The translations under genes were made by a program, and so were the position numbers. Below, in pieces: positions 21,708 to 29,112 of a stretch of 37,013 nucleotides of DNA. Location of the stretch: positions 1-37,013 of the forward strand of contig CAKTNS010000028.1 of assembly GCA_934589225.1 (NCBI GenBank), read 5' to 3'. Origin of the DNA: an uncultured Oscillospiraceae bacterium. Lineage in GTDB: Bacteria > Bacillota > Clostridia > Oscillospirales > Oscillospiraceae. The stretch's first letter is position 1; each line of letters starts with the position of its first letter. The notes under the pieces were generated by a model. It saw nothing but the letters and a program-made list of their open reading frames with translations, did no database searches and had not been told where the DNA came from.

Positions 21708-23012
21708 TTACAGGAATTTTCCGAATACGAAGCTTGCGATCACCAGCATGATGGCACCGCCGATTCTGGAGGAGATCTGGGCGTAGGACATGAGCTCCAT
21801 CCGATGGGCCGCGCCCAGGCACTGCACGTCGCCGGAACCGCCGCCGTTGGCCATGCACAAACCGGCGGTCAGCATGGACTCCACAGGATAGAAGTGGAAT
21901 ACCTTGCCCATGAGCCAGGTGCCGATCATGGCGCCGATGACGGTGGCCATAATGATCAGAATGTAGGCGGGGTTGGTGAAGACCTTGGCATAGTCACTCA
22001 GGTTGGTGCCGATGCCCACGGTGATCATCAGGGGGAAGGACATGTACTTTACAAAGAACATCTGCATGCCTCTGGCACCGGCCTTCACATTTTCAGGCAG
22101 AATGTTCGTCACATTCAGGATCGCGATCAGGATCACCATGAAGGCGAAGGTGTGGATGGAGAAGCCCAGGTTGGCGTGGTTGATAATGGAAATACGCTTG
22201 GCGTACAGGTTGGCCACGTTGTAGCACACCACACCCAGGGCCAGACCCGTGGCGTAGTCACTGACGGTGGGCTTTACATCGCTGGCTTTGCTCTGGGTGT
22301 TCTCTTCACCCACCATCAGGCGGCCGTTGCCGGTGAGGGCGGGCTTGGCCTGACCCAGCTTGTTCAGCAGGGCGCTCATGAACACGGCGCAGAGGTTGCC
22401 GATGCTGATAATGGCAAAGGCAGAGGCGTACCAGGTGGAGGCGTCACCGCCGGTGGCCGCAGCCCACATTTTGCTCATGGGGGTGATGCCCGCACCGTTG
22501 CCGCCGCCCATTACGGGGATGGCATAGGTGGCAATGGCCTCTACGGCACCGACGCCGGTAATGGCACCTACAACGCCTGCAAGACCCAGGGCGCCCAGAA
22601 CGCCGGCCAGAATGGTGGGAATGAATCCGGCAAAGGACTTGATCAGCATCTTCCGGTCAACGGACAGAACGGAGCCGGTGATCAGCACCAGAATGTACAG
22701 ATCCAGAAAGCCGGTGGAACCGTTGAAGGTGTTCAGCGCTTCCTTGGAGCCCTCACCGATCAGGTTGAAGGTATTCAGAGCACCGGCTACCAGGCAGGCA
22801 AAGAGCATGCCGCCGCCGAACCAGGTTTTCCAGACGGGAATGTGGTCGCCCACCCAACCCAGCAGGGTGCCGATGATCATCGCAAAGGCCAGCGCGCCGA
22901 CCATGTTGGTCAGCATCCAGTCGTTGGCGGCCATCAGCAGCATCAAAGCGCTCAGGATCAGGTACATCCACAGGGGGAAGCCAAGAATTTTTGTCTCTTT
23001 CAGTTTGTTCAC
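21708..23012 (-). CDS. 2-hydroxycarboxylate transporter family (CitS/MaeP-like) permease
   Basis: The 434-residue membrane protein carries the two signature re-entrant loop motifs of the 2HCT family: GGGNGAGITPMS in the first half and NGGGSGDVQCLGAAHRMEL near the C-terminus. About eleven hydrophobic segments are visible. Family members move citrate, malate or related hydroxyacids by sodium or proton symport or by precursor-product exchange. I place the start at GTG 23012 after GGGAGG; an in-frame TTG at 23027 would itself overlap that ribosome site. The hydrolase gene follows at 15 bases, and a LysR regulator gene lies upstream on the same strand. Which carboxylate is carried cannot be read from the sequence. 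Confidence 0.88.
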   Translation of the reverse strand: MNKLKETKILGFPLWMYLILSALMLLMAANDWMLTNMVGALAFAMIIGTLLGWVGDHIPVWKTWFGGGMLFACLVAGALNTFNLIGEGSKEALNTFNGSTGFLDLYILVLITGSVLSVDRKMLIKSFAGFIPTILAGVLGALGLAGVVGAITGVGAVEAIATYAIPVMGGGNGAGITPMSKMWAAATGGDASTWYASAFAIISIGNLCAVFMSALLNKLGQAKPALTGNGRLMVGEENTQSKASDVKPTVSDYATGLALGVVCYNVANLYAKRISIINHANLGFSIHTFAFMVILIAILNVTNILPENVKAGARGMQMFFVKYMSFPLMITVGIGTNLSDYAKVFTNPAYILIIMATVIGAMIGTWLMGKVFHFYPVESMLTAGLCMANGGGSGDVQCLGAAHRMELMSYAQISSRIGGAIMLVIASFVFGKFL

Positions 23013-23056
23013 AATAGACCCTCCCAAATCATTATTCTTTGTGCAGTTTGAATTTC

Positions 23057-23110
23057 TTTACCGGTAAAATTCACAATTGCATTATATACAGGAAGGTTCT
23101 GTTTGTGCAA
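23057..23110 (-). promoter_or_regulatory. Promoter and palindromic operator of the transporter operon
   Basis: On the minus strand TTGCAC (23105-23110) and a perfect TATAAT (23081-23086) are 18 bases apart. Just downstream of the -10 is a 12-base palindrome TTTACCGGTAAA (23057-23068), extendable to GAATTT/AAATTC with one bulge. A site there would block transcription or serve as a LysR contact; the binder is unknown. Confidence 0.6.
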
Positions 23111-23142
23111 TACCCCGGCGATTCCTATTTGTAGCCGGGACC

Positions 23143-23251
23143 ATAACCTTTTGGAATGACTGCCCCGCTTTTTAAACCCAGGCCCCGGATTTTGCTTCCT
23201 GGGGCCTGGGCTTGCCTTGAATGCGTTATGAAGGTGATTCCAAAAGGTTAT
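23143..23251. repeat. Nested inverted repeats between the LysR and transporter genes
   Basis: A perfect 15-bp outer repeat, ATAACCTTTTGGAAT (23143-23157) with its complement (23237-23251), encloses a perfect 10-bp stem CCCAGGCCCC/GGGGCCTGGG (23177-23186 and 23201-23210). On the minus strand the inner stem is followed by TTTAAAAAG, so it can terminate the LysR transcript. The outer arm overlaps the last 4 bases of the LysR gene. Confidence 0.7.
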
Positions 23252-24177
23252 CGGATTTTTGCGGATGTACCGACCATGAATCGCCAGACGGTTTCCGCGG
23301 CGGGGGACAGCTGCCGTCCCTTCTTTCTGGCAACCACCACGTAGCGGTATAGATCTTCCCCTTTGACCATGCCGTAGATCACATTGTCGTCCCTTTGGGA
23401 ATCCCGAATGGTCATGTGGGGCAGCAGCGCAATGCCGCAGCCGCCGCAGGCCACCTGATAGCGGGTGTCTACATAGTCGATGCGCTGGGGGTGGATGGGA
23501 GTAACGCGATATTTTTTAAAAAAGGCATTTTCCGCGTAATACAGCCCCTGGCCCTGGGTGGACAGCACATACCGCACCGCCGGGTCCCGGAACCGGTGGG
23601 GCTCGATGCGCACCGGGTTTTCCAGGGCGTTTCCGGAGAGGTCCAGCCCTTTTAAAACGGGGGAGTTTGTGGGAATCACAAAAACCAGCGGGTCCTCCTG
23701 AACGGGCATATACTCCAGCTTGTCAGAGCGCACCGGCTCCGTGTAAATGGCCAGATCGGCGGCCTCGTTTTCCAAGTCCTCCTCGCATTGGGAGGAACTT
23801 CGGTTGGTATATTCCAGGGTGATCTCCGGGTGGGCCAGCATGAAGGATGCCGTCTGGACACCGGCATAGGCCCCGCCCCGGTGGGTGGTGGCGATGCGGA
23901 CGGGCTCGGTCTGCACGGGACTGAATTGCCGCAGACCCTCCAGAAACTCCTTTTCCATTTCCGCATAGCGGCGGGCGAAGCTCAGAAAAAGCTCCCCCTG
24001 GGGCGTGACGGTAATAGGACTTCGGGCTCTGTCGAAGATTTGAAAGCCCAGCTCTTTTTCCAGCTTGTTCAGCTGCTTGCTCAGGGCGGGCTGCGAAATA
24101 AACAGGTGCTTGGCGGCCAAGGTAATGCTCTTGCTCTCTTCGACCTCCAGGCAGTAGAGGAATACATTGGTATCCAT
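23248..24177 (-). CDS. LysR-family transcriptional regulator
   Basis: The 309-residue protein has the N-terminal LysR winged helix (residues 1-65): ESKSITLAAKHLFISQPALS then KQLNKLEKELGFQIFDRARS. A linker helix and a periplasmic-binding-protein-like effector domain (about 90-300) follow. AAAGGAGG precedes ATG 24177. It lies upstream of the 2HCT transporter and hydrolase on the same strand rather than divergently, separated by 235 bases with a nested inverted repeat and the transporter promoter. It probably controls that operon in response to the transported acid or a product. A candidate promoter with a perfect -10 lies at 24307-24336. Confidence 0.92.
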   Translation of the reverse strand: MDTNVFLYCLEVEESKSITLAAKHLFISQPALSKQLNKLEKELGFQIFDRARSPITVTPQGELFLSFARRYAEMEKEFLEGLRQFSPVQTEPVRIATTHRGGAYAGVQTASFMLAHPEITLEYTNRSSSQCEEDLENEAADLAIYTEPVRSDKLEYMPVQEDPLVFVIPTNSPVLKGLDLSGNALENPVRIEPHRFRDPAVRYVLSTQGQGLYYAENAFFKKYRVTPIHPQRIDYVDTRYQVACGGCGIALLPHMTIRDSQRDDNVIYGMVKGEDLYRYVVVARKKGRQLSPAAETVWRFMVGTSAKIR

Positions 24178-24306
24178 TTGCCCCTCCTTTCTCCCCTTGC
24201 CTCCGGGGCCGTTTTTGGCGGCCCGGCGGATGGGTTCTTTTTTGAATGTCGTAAAATCGGCGGTGCCGCCATGGCTTTCAGACGGCTTCCGGCCCTTTGT
24301 TCTTCA

Positions 24307-24336
24307 TTATACACCACGGCGCCGGAGAAAAGCAAT
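24307..24336 (-). promoter_or_regulatory. Candidate promoter of the LysR gene
   Basis: On the minus strand TATAAT (24307-24312) is perfect; a weak -35 TTGCTT (24331-24336) lies 18 bases upstream. Confidence 0.5.
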
Positions 24337-24337
24337 C

Positions 24338-24384
24338 CTAAGAAAGGCCTTTGAAGGCCGTAAAGGGAGGATCGGCTCCCTTAC
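24338..24384 (-). terminator. Terminator of the CYTH-TcdA gene
   Basis: GTAAAGGGAG and CTCCCTTAC (24359-24384) form a stem that overlaps the stop codon of the minus-strand gene. A second small stem GGCCTT/AAGGCC (24343-24358) and TTTCTTA follow on the minus strand. Confidence 0.55.
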
Positions 24385-25691
24385 TCCGGCCGGGCGGAAC
24401 CATTGGAGGTCAGCGCCCGTACCACCTCTCCCGCGGCTACCATGCCTGCCGCGGCCACGGCGAAGGGGGTGGAGCCGGGGGTGGCGCGGCGGGTGGAGCC
24501 GGTGGTGGGCTCCGTGTCTTCCCGGGGGGGCAGGGGTTCTTCCTGGGAGTAGACCACTTTCAGGTGGTCGATGCCGTTTTGGCGGCAGAGCTTCCGCATG
24601 ACCCGGGCCAGGGGGCAGACGCTGGTTTCGTAGATGTCCGCCACCCGGAAGGCGGAGGCGTCTACCTTGTTTCCCGCCCCCATGCAGCTGATCACCGGGG
24701 TGCCGGCCTGACGGGCTTTCAGGATGATCTCCTTTTTTCCGGTAACGGTGTCGATGGCATCCACCACATAGTCATATTTTGTGAAATCGAACCGGTCAGA
24801 GTTCTCCGGCAGGAAAAAGGTGGGGTAGGTGGTGACCTTGCACCGGGGGTTGATGTCCAGGACCCGCTGCCGGGCTGCGTCTACCTTATATTTGCCCAGG
24901 GTGGCATGGGTAGCGATGATCTGGCGGTTCAGATTGCTCATGCAGACTCTGTCATTGTCAATCAGGTCCAGGGCCCCCACGCCGGACCGGGCCAGGGCCT
25001 CTACCACATAGCCCCCCACGCCGCCGATGCCGAATACCGCCACGCGGCACCGGGAAAGCTTTTCGATTGCCTCCTTGCCGTAGACCCGCTCCATTCTGGA
25101 AAAGGGACTGACGGCACTTTCGGCGGCCAGTGCCAGTGCCCGGGCCTGTTTGCTCCTGGTCTCCGGGGTCAGGCCGTAGGCGGCGGCCAGATGGGCCCCA
25201 AAGGCCAGGGCATCCTCCGGTGTCCCTGCTTTAAGCTCCGCTTCCACCTCGCATAAGCTTTCCGACCGCCCGCCGCCGGTGAGCACCCCCTCGTCCAGGG
25301 CCAGCTCCAGCCGGGAGGCGCCCCAGGAAATCGTATGGACCTGCCGGGTGAACTGGGCCCCGCAGGTGACGCTGAGCCCCTGGGCGGCCATGGCCTCCAG
25401 TTCCTCCGGGGCCCCCAGGGCCAGAAGAGCGGGGATGGCCTGGGTGATCTCCGGGCAGGTCACTTCCCATTCTCCCCGCAGAAGCCCCGCCCCCGGGGTT
25501 TTCAGGGTGCAGACCCCCACGCCGTTTTCCAGCCGACGGCGGAGGGTCCATTTTTTGGTCCGAAAATCCCCCTGGGGGTTGTCATAATAGGCGGTTTCCA
25601 TGATGACGGACCGGAAAGGGCCAAAATCCCCCTCCAGCCGCTCCATGGCCTCCCGGGTGGATGCGTACTTCACTTCAAATTCCTGTGCCAT
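24381..25691 (-). CDS. CYTH-domain / TcdA (ThiF-like E1) fusion protein
   Basis: The 436-residue protein joins two domains that are normally separate. Residues 1-190 form a CYTH domain: E4-x-E6-x-K8 in the family ExExK motif, TLRRRL at 49-54, CTLKTPG and CEVEAEL; such domains hydrolyse triphosphates or make cAMP. From about 198 on it is an E1-like ThiF domain of the TcdA type: GIGGVGG at 221-227 for ATP, DNDRVCMSNLNRQI, and the TcdA-typical VCPLARVMRKLCRQNGI. TcdA cyclises t6A37 of tRNA to ct6A. AAGGAGG before ATG 25691 fixes the start, dropping 30 upstream residues. The reading frame is continuous across the joint, so this is not a sequencing split. Confidence 0.88.
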   Translation of the reverse strand: MAQEFEVKYASTREAMERLEGDFGPFRSVIMETAYYDNPQGDFRTKKWTLRRRLENGVGVCTLKTPGAGLLRGEWEVTCPEITQAIPALLALGAPEELEAMAAQGLSVTCGAQFTRQVHTISWGASRLELALDEGVLTGGGRSESLCEVEAELKAGTPEDALAFGAHLAAAYGLTPETRSKQARALALAAESAVSPFSRMERVYGKEAIEKLSRCRVAVFGIGGVGGYVVEALARSGVGALDLIDNDRVCMSNLNRQIIATHATLGKYKVDAARQRVLDINPRCKVTTYPTFFLPENSDRFDFTKYDYVVDAIDTVTGKKEIILKARQAGTPVISCMGAGNKVDASAFRVADIYETSVCPLARVMRKLCRQNGIDHLKVVYSQEEPLPPREDTEPTTGSTRRATPGSTPFAVAAAGMVAAGEVVRALTSNGSARPE

Positions 25692-25718
25692 AGGTGCCTC
25701 CTTGGGTCGTTTGCCCGT

Positions 25719-25747
25719 ATTATACACAAGAAAAGAATGGGACGCAA
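25719..25747 (-). promoter_or_regulatory. Candidate promoter of the CYTH-TcdA gene
   Basis: On the minus strand a perfect TATAAT (25719-25724) with TTGCGT (25742-25747) 17 bases upstream; the -10 lies 28 bases from the start codon. Confidence 0.55.
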
Positions 25748-25836
25748 GGCCCGGATGTGACACATTCCTTTGGAAATTCATGGTAAAGTGTGGGGGCAGG
25801 AATAATGGCGCGGTCTACGAAAGGGGACATGGAGCA

Positions 25837-27684
25837 ATGACGGTGGCAGGGTATTTTCTGAGAAGCAGACGGCGGATGACGCTCCTGATGGAGGAGCCCG
25901 GGGTGGAGCTGGGCTGCAAGGCCATTCTCTACGGCGGCGGGGGGCTGCTGCTGTCGGCGGTGCCTGTTCGGGGCGGGCCCAGCCCTGTGGGGGCGGCGCT
26001 GGCGGCGGTGAGTCCCGGGCTGTGGGTGTTGGCGGCGGCCCTGGGGGTGGGGGCCGGGTACTGGCTGTTCTGGGGCCCGGGGCCGGGCCTTGCCTGGACG
26101 GCGGTGGCGGCGGTCTCTTCCCTGGGGCTGCGGAAGCTCCGGGGAAGGCCTCTGGGGAAGGGGGTCTGCTTTGGGCTGCTGGCAGGGATGACCGGCCTTT
26201 TTTTCACCGGGCAGCCGGGGCTGTGCCTCCTGTGGTCACTCCTCGGAGCCGGGACGGCGGCGCTGTTTTCCGTTTTGGAGGAAACGGGCCACCCCTTGGC
26301 CCTGTGGATGACCTTCGGCCTGGGGATTCGGGCCTTTGGGGCGGCGGGGCTGGGGCCCATGGCTTCCATGGCGGCGGGGGCCTTGGGGGCGGCGGCCCCG
26401 TTTCCGGCGGCGGCCCTGGCGGGGATGGGCCTGGAAGCCGGGGGCCTCCCGGGGATGACCGCGGGGCTGTGCCTGGGGTGGATGGTGCGGTCCCTGCCCG
26501 TGAAGGACCTGTGGCGGCGGAGCCTGGGTCCGGGGCTGGGCAGCGGCGTGTGCATGCTGCTGGCGGGGGCCTGGAGGGGCGAAGCCTGGGCGGGGGTCAC
26601 CCTGGGGGGCTTTCTGGGGGCAATGCTTCCCTGGTCCTGGCTGCTGCCTCCCGGCACCCGGGGGGTCAGCGGGGCCCAGGTCCGGCTGGAGCAGGCGGCG
26701 GGGGCCCTGGGGCTCATGCAGCAGCGGCTGCTGGAAATGGGCCTGCCCCGGGTCCGGGAGCCCTCGCCCGTGGAGCAGGTAAAAAGCCTTGCCTGTGATG
26801 TCTGCCCCCAGGCCCAGGAATGCGGGGCCCGGGACACCATGGACGAGACCCTCTTTGTAGACCCCCTCTCCTTTTCCTGCCCCGGAAGGGCCCAGGTCCT
26901 GGGGGCGGCGGCCCGGGTCCGGGACCGGCAGCGGCTGGTGGATGCCCAGCGGAAGCGGCGGGAGGAATACCGCATGGCGGTGGCCCAGCAATACGGGATG
27001 CTTTCCCGTTATCTCCGGCGGGTGGCGGATGAGCTGCCCCTGGGGCTCTCTCCGGGTCAGATCCGCTATGGGGTTTCCGTGGCCGTCCGCAGCCGCCGGA
27101 AAACCCGGGTGGACGGGGACCGCTGCGCCGCCTTTCCCGGCCTGGGCCCCCGGTTCTATGTGCTGCTGTGCGACGGCATGGGCACCGGCCCCGCCGCGGC
27201 GGAGGAGGCCCAGGAGGCGGTGGAGCTGCTGAAAGCCATGCTGACGGCGGGACTTCCTCCGGGCTATGCCTTCAAAAGCCTCAATGCCCAGCTGGTCCTC
27301 ACCGGAGCCTCCGGCGCTGTGACGGCGGATCTGGCGGAGCTGCGGCTGGATACGGGCTACGCCTGCCTCTACAAATGGGGCGGGGCCCAAAGCTGGCTCC
27401 TGACCCGCCGCCGCTGCCGCCCCCTGGGCACCCAGGGCCCGCCCCCGGGCCTTGACATGGAGGGACAGGGCGGCAAAATCTCCGGCCTCCACCTGGGCCG
27501 GGGAGAAAACCTGATCCTCGCCTCCGACGGCCTGACCTTCGATCCGCCCCCCGCCCCGGAAGAAACCCTCCGCCCCCCCGGCGACCTGGCCCGCGCCCTG
27601 CTGATCCAGGGCACAAGAAACACCCAGGACGACGCCACGCTGGCGGTGATCCGGCTGACACCCAAAAGCAAAATTGACAATTGA
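25837..27684 (+). CDS. spoIIE: SpoIIE-like PP2C-type serine phosphatase with membrane N-terminus
   Basis: The 615-residue protein has a long hydrophobic N-terminal half (about residues 25-275, around ten membrane segments rich in Gly, Ala and Leu), a linker with a Cys pair motif (ACDVCPQAQECG), and a C-terminal PP2C domain. Metal-binding motifs are LCDGMGTG (D446), ASDGL and QDDATLAVI near the end. In sporulating Firmicutes SpoIIE dephosphorylates SpoIIAA and helps activate sigma F at the septum. It is shorter than the B. subtilis protein (827). I choose ATG 25837, close behind GGAG; an in-frame ATG at 25780 is possible. The last codons and the stop lie inside the heptad array of island C. 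Confidence 0.83.
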   Translation: MTVAGYFLRSRRRMTLLMEEPGVELGCKAILYGGGGLLLSAVPVRGGPSPVGAALAAVSPGLWVLAAALGVGAGYWLFWGPGPGLAWTAVAAVSSLGLRKLRGRPLGKGVCFGLLAGMTGLFFTGQPGLCLLWSLLGAGTAALFSVLEETGHPLALWMTFGLGIRAFGAAGLGPMASMAAGALGAAAPFPAAALAGMGLEAGGLPGMTAGLCLGWMVRSLPVKDLWRRSLGPGLGSGVCMLLAGAWRGEAWAGVTLGGFLGAMLPWSWLLPPGTRGVSGAQVRLEQAAGALGLMQQRLLEMGLPRVREPSPVEQVKSLACDVCPQAQECGARDTMDETLFVDPLSFSCPGRAQVLGAAARVRDRQRLVDAQRKRREEYRMAVAQQYGMLSRYLRRVADELPLGLSPGQIRYGVSVAVRSRRKTRVDGDRCAAFPGLGPRFYVLLCDGMGTGPAAAEEAQEAVELLKAMLTAGLPPGYAFKSLNAQLVLTGASGAVTADLAELRLDTGYACLYKWGGAQSWLLTRRRCRPLGTQGPPPGLDMEGQGGKISGLHLGRGENLILASDGLTFDPPPAPEETLRPPGDLARALLIQGTRNTQDDATLAVIRLTPKSKIDN

Positions 27685-27734
27685 CAATGGACAATTGACA
27701 ATTATTTTTAGTTGACAGTTGACAGTTGACAGTT
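27673..27734 (+). repeat. Double heptad array at the start of island C
   Basis: ATTGACA, ATTGACA, ATGGACA, ATTGACA, ATT (27673-27703), then GTTGACA three times plus GTT (27711-27734). The stop codon of the SpoIIE-like gene (27682-27684) is formed by this array. Confidence 0.9.
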
Positions 27735-28103
27735 ATTGGGGCGACATACGTTGCCCATTTTGATTCGTTCGGTAAAGTATGTAGGGAACGGCCTGTGTGC
27801 CGTTCCGGGGGCGTCCCGAATATAACCCGTGTAGATGAACGGTATCACCCACTGGTGTGTCTGTAGGGGCGGCAACCTGCCGCCCGCCACGTTGCAGTTA
27901 CAACCTGTGCGGTTGAATGGTACTACGCCCGTAGGGGCGGCTATTAGCCGCCCGCCACGTTTCGAATACAACCTGTGCGGTTGAATGGAACCACGCAAGA
28001 CCTTCCCTTCGGGGAAGGGGGACCGCCGTAGGCGGTGGATGAGGCGCGGTACCACGCTCCGCATTGTAGGAACAATTGGCGCAGAGGTAAAACCCACCGC
28101 ATA

Positions 28104-28227
28104 TGTCATTCCGAGCGAGTGAAACGAGCCGAGGAATCTTCCCGAGTGGCAAGTTTTATCTTGTGTTGGTCTTTTTCCCAACGTGGTGGATTCCTCCACT
28201 CCGCTGTCGCTCAAGGCCTGAATGACA
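28104..28227. repeat. Large TGTCATTCCGA-type hairpin element, copy 2
   Basis: An imperfect palindrome of about 124 bp running from TGTCATTCCGAGCGAG to GCCTGAATGACA, with GAGGAATC and GATTCCTC in the arms. The same family as 17575-17700 and 33071-33193, but the copies differ strongly in the loop and in one arm. Confidence 0.8.
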
Positions 28228-28980
28228 ATGCTGGTATGTTTCTACGGATTCGCCTACTGTTTCTAGAGCGTTTTACGCTGCCCCGCGGCCCTCATCAGGC
28301 TCGCCCAGGCGAGCCAGCTTCCCCCAAGGGAAGCTTTTGTACCGGGCTTTTGGGGCTCTGGTTTACCGGTACGGCGTGAAGGGAAAGCGCCAAGACCTTC
28401 CCCCGTCGGGGAAGGGGGACCGCCATAGGTGGTGGATGAGGCGCGGTACGGCGTTCCGCATTGCAGGAACAACGGGCGCAGAGGGAAAACATATCGAAAA
28501 GGCACCCTTGGCTCTCCCTTTGGGAGAGCTGTCACCGCAGGTGACTGAGAGGGCCTTGCGGTGTTTTTTAGAATGATTACGTCCACCTAAATCATCAACG
28601 TTGACCCTCTCCGTCCTCGCTGTGCTCGGCCACCTCTCCCATAGGGAGAGGCAAGAGGGACGTTTCTACGGATTCGCCTATTGCTAGTGCAATGTTTCAC
28701 GCCGTACCGCATTTCCCTCATCAGTCTCGCCCGCAGGGCGAGCCAGCTTCCCCCAGGGGAAGCTCTTGTACCGTGTCGGCGGGCTCCGTTTGAATCTGGC
28801 GGAGATATACCCGGAACGTTCCCGGAACGGCACACAGGCCGTTCCCTACGGCCTCGCTGAAAGGTTTGCTTTATCAACCGGGGGATTCCGGGAACGTCCC
28901 TTTTTGTTCCGCGAATGGGGCGGGCAAAAGCCCATTCCTTTTCCAAATTCTTAATTTTTTATTGCATTTTTTTGATGATA

Positions 28981-29009
28981 TTGAAATAAGCCCCGACTTA
29001 TGGTAATAT
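28981..29009 (+). promoter_or_regulatory. Candidate promoter of the surface-protein gene
   Basis: TTGAAA (28981-28986) and TAATAT (29004-29009) are 17 bases apart. The 5' leader would be about 100 bases and contains a small GCCCA/TGGGT stem followed by TTTTT (about 29048-29070), a possible attenuator. Confidence 0.5.
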
Positions 29010-29112
29010 GATACCAGAGAAAGAAGATTCTGAAACCGTGGCAGAAAGCCCATGGTATTCGTGGGTTTTTCGGCACGATTTGAGAGAATTTCTTGGAAAT
29101 GAGGGATCCATT

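Larger units (their letters stand above)
27673..28890. repeat. Repeat island C after the SpoIIE-like gene
   Basis: No gene is seen beyond the SpoIIE-like stop. The stretch starts with both heptad arrays (27673-27703 ATTGACA type, 27711-27734 GTTGACA type). It continues with GGAACGGC/GCCGTTCC palindromes (27785-27806, 28824-28845), GGGGCGGC/GCCGCCC units (near 27867 and 27933), CCTTCCCC units (27990-28090, 28398-28490), a TGTCATTCCGA hairpin element (28104-28227), CATCAGGCTCGCC-type units (about 28293-28345 and 28720-28775), and CTCTCCC/GGGAGAG units (28512-28560, 28600-28655). Unlike the other islands, no inverted heptad array closes the right side; it fades into AT-rich sequence ahead of the surface-protein gene. 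Confidence 0.82.

Noticed and set aside
20895..23051. A 718-codon plus-strand frame across the hydrolase and transporter genes
   Set aside because: The translation is His/Gly/Gln-rich and low in hydrophobics, runs through two clear minus-strand genes and a promoter, and has no start signal.
26236..27687. A 483-codon minus-strand frame opposite the SpoIIE-like gene
   Set aside because: It is a Pro/Gly/Gln/Arg-rich shadow of GC-rich coding sequence; its apparent start MSIVNFA comes from the heptad array.
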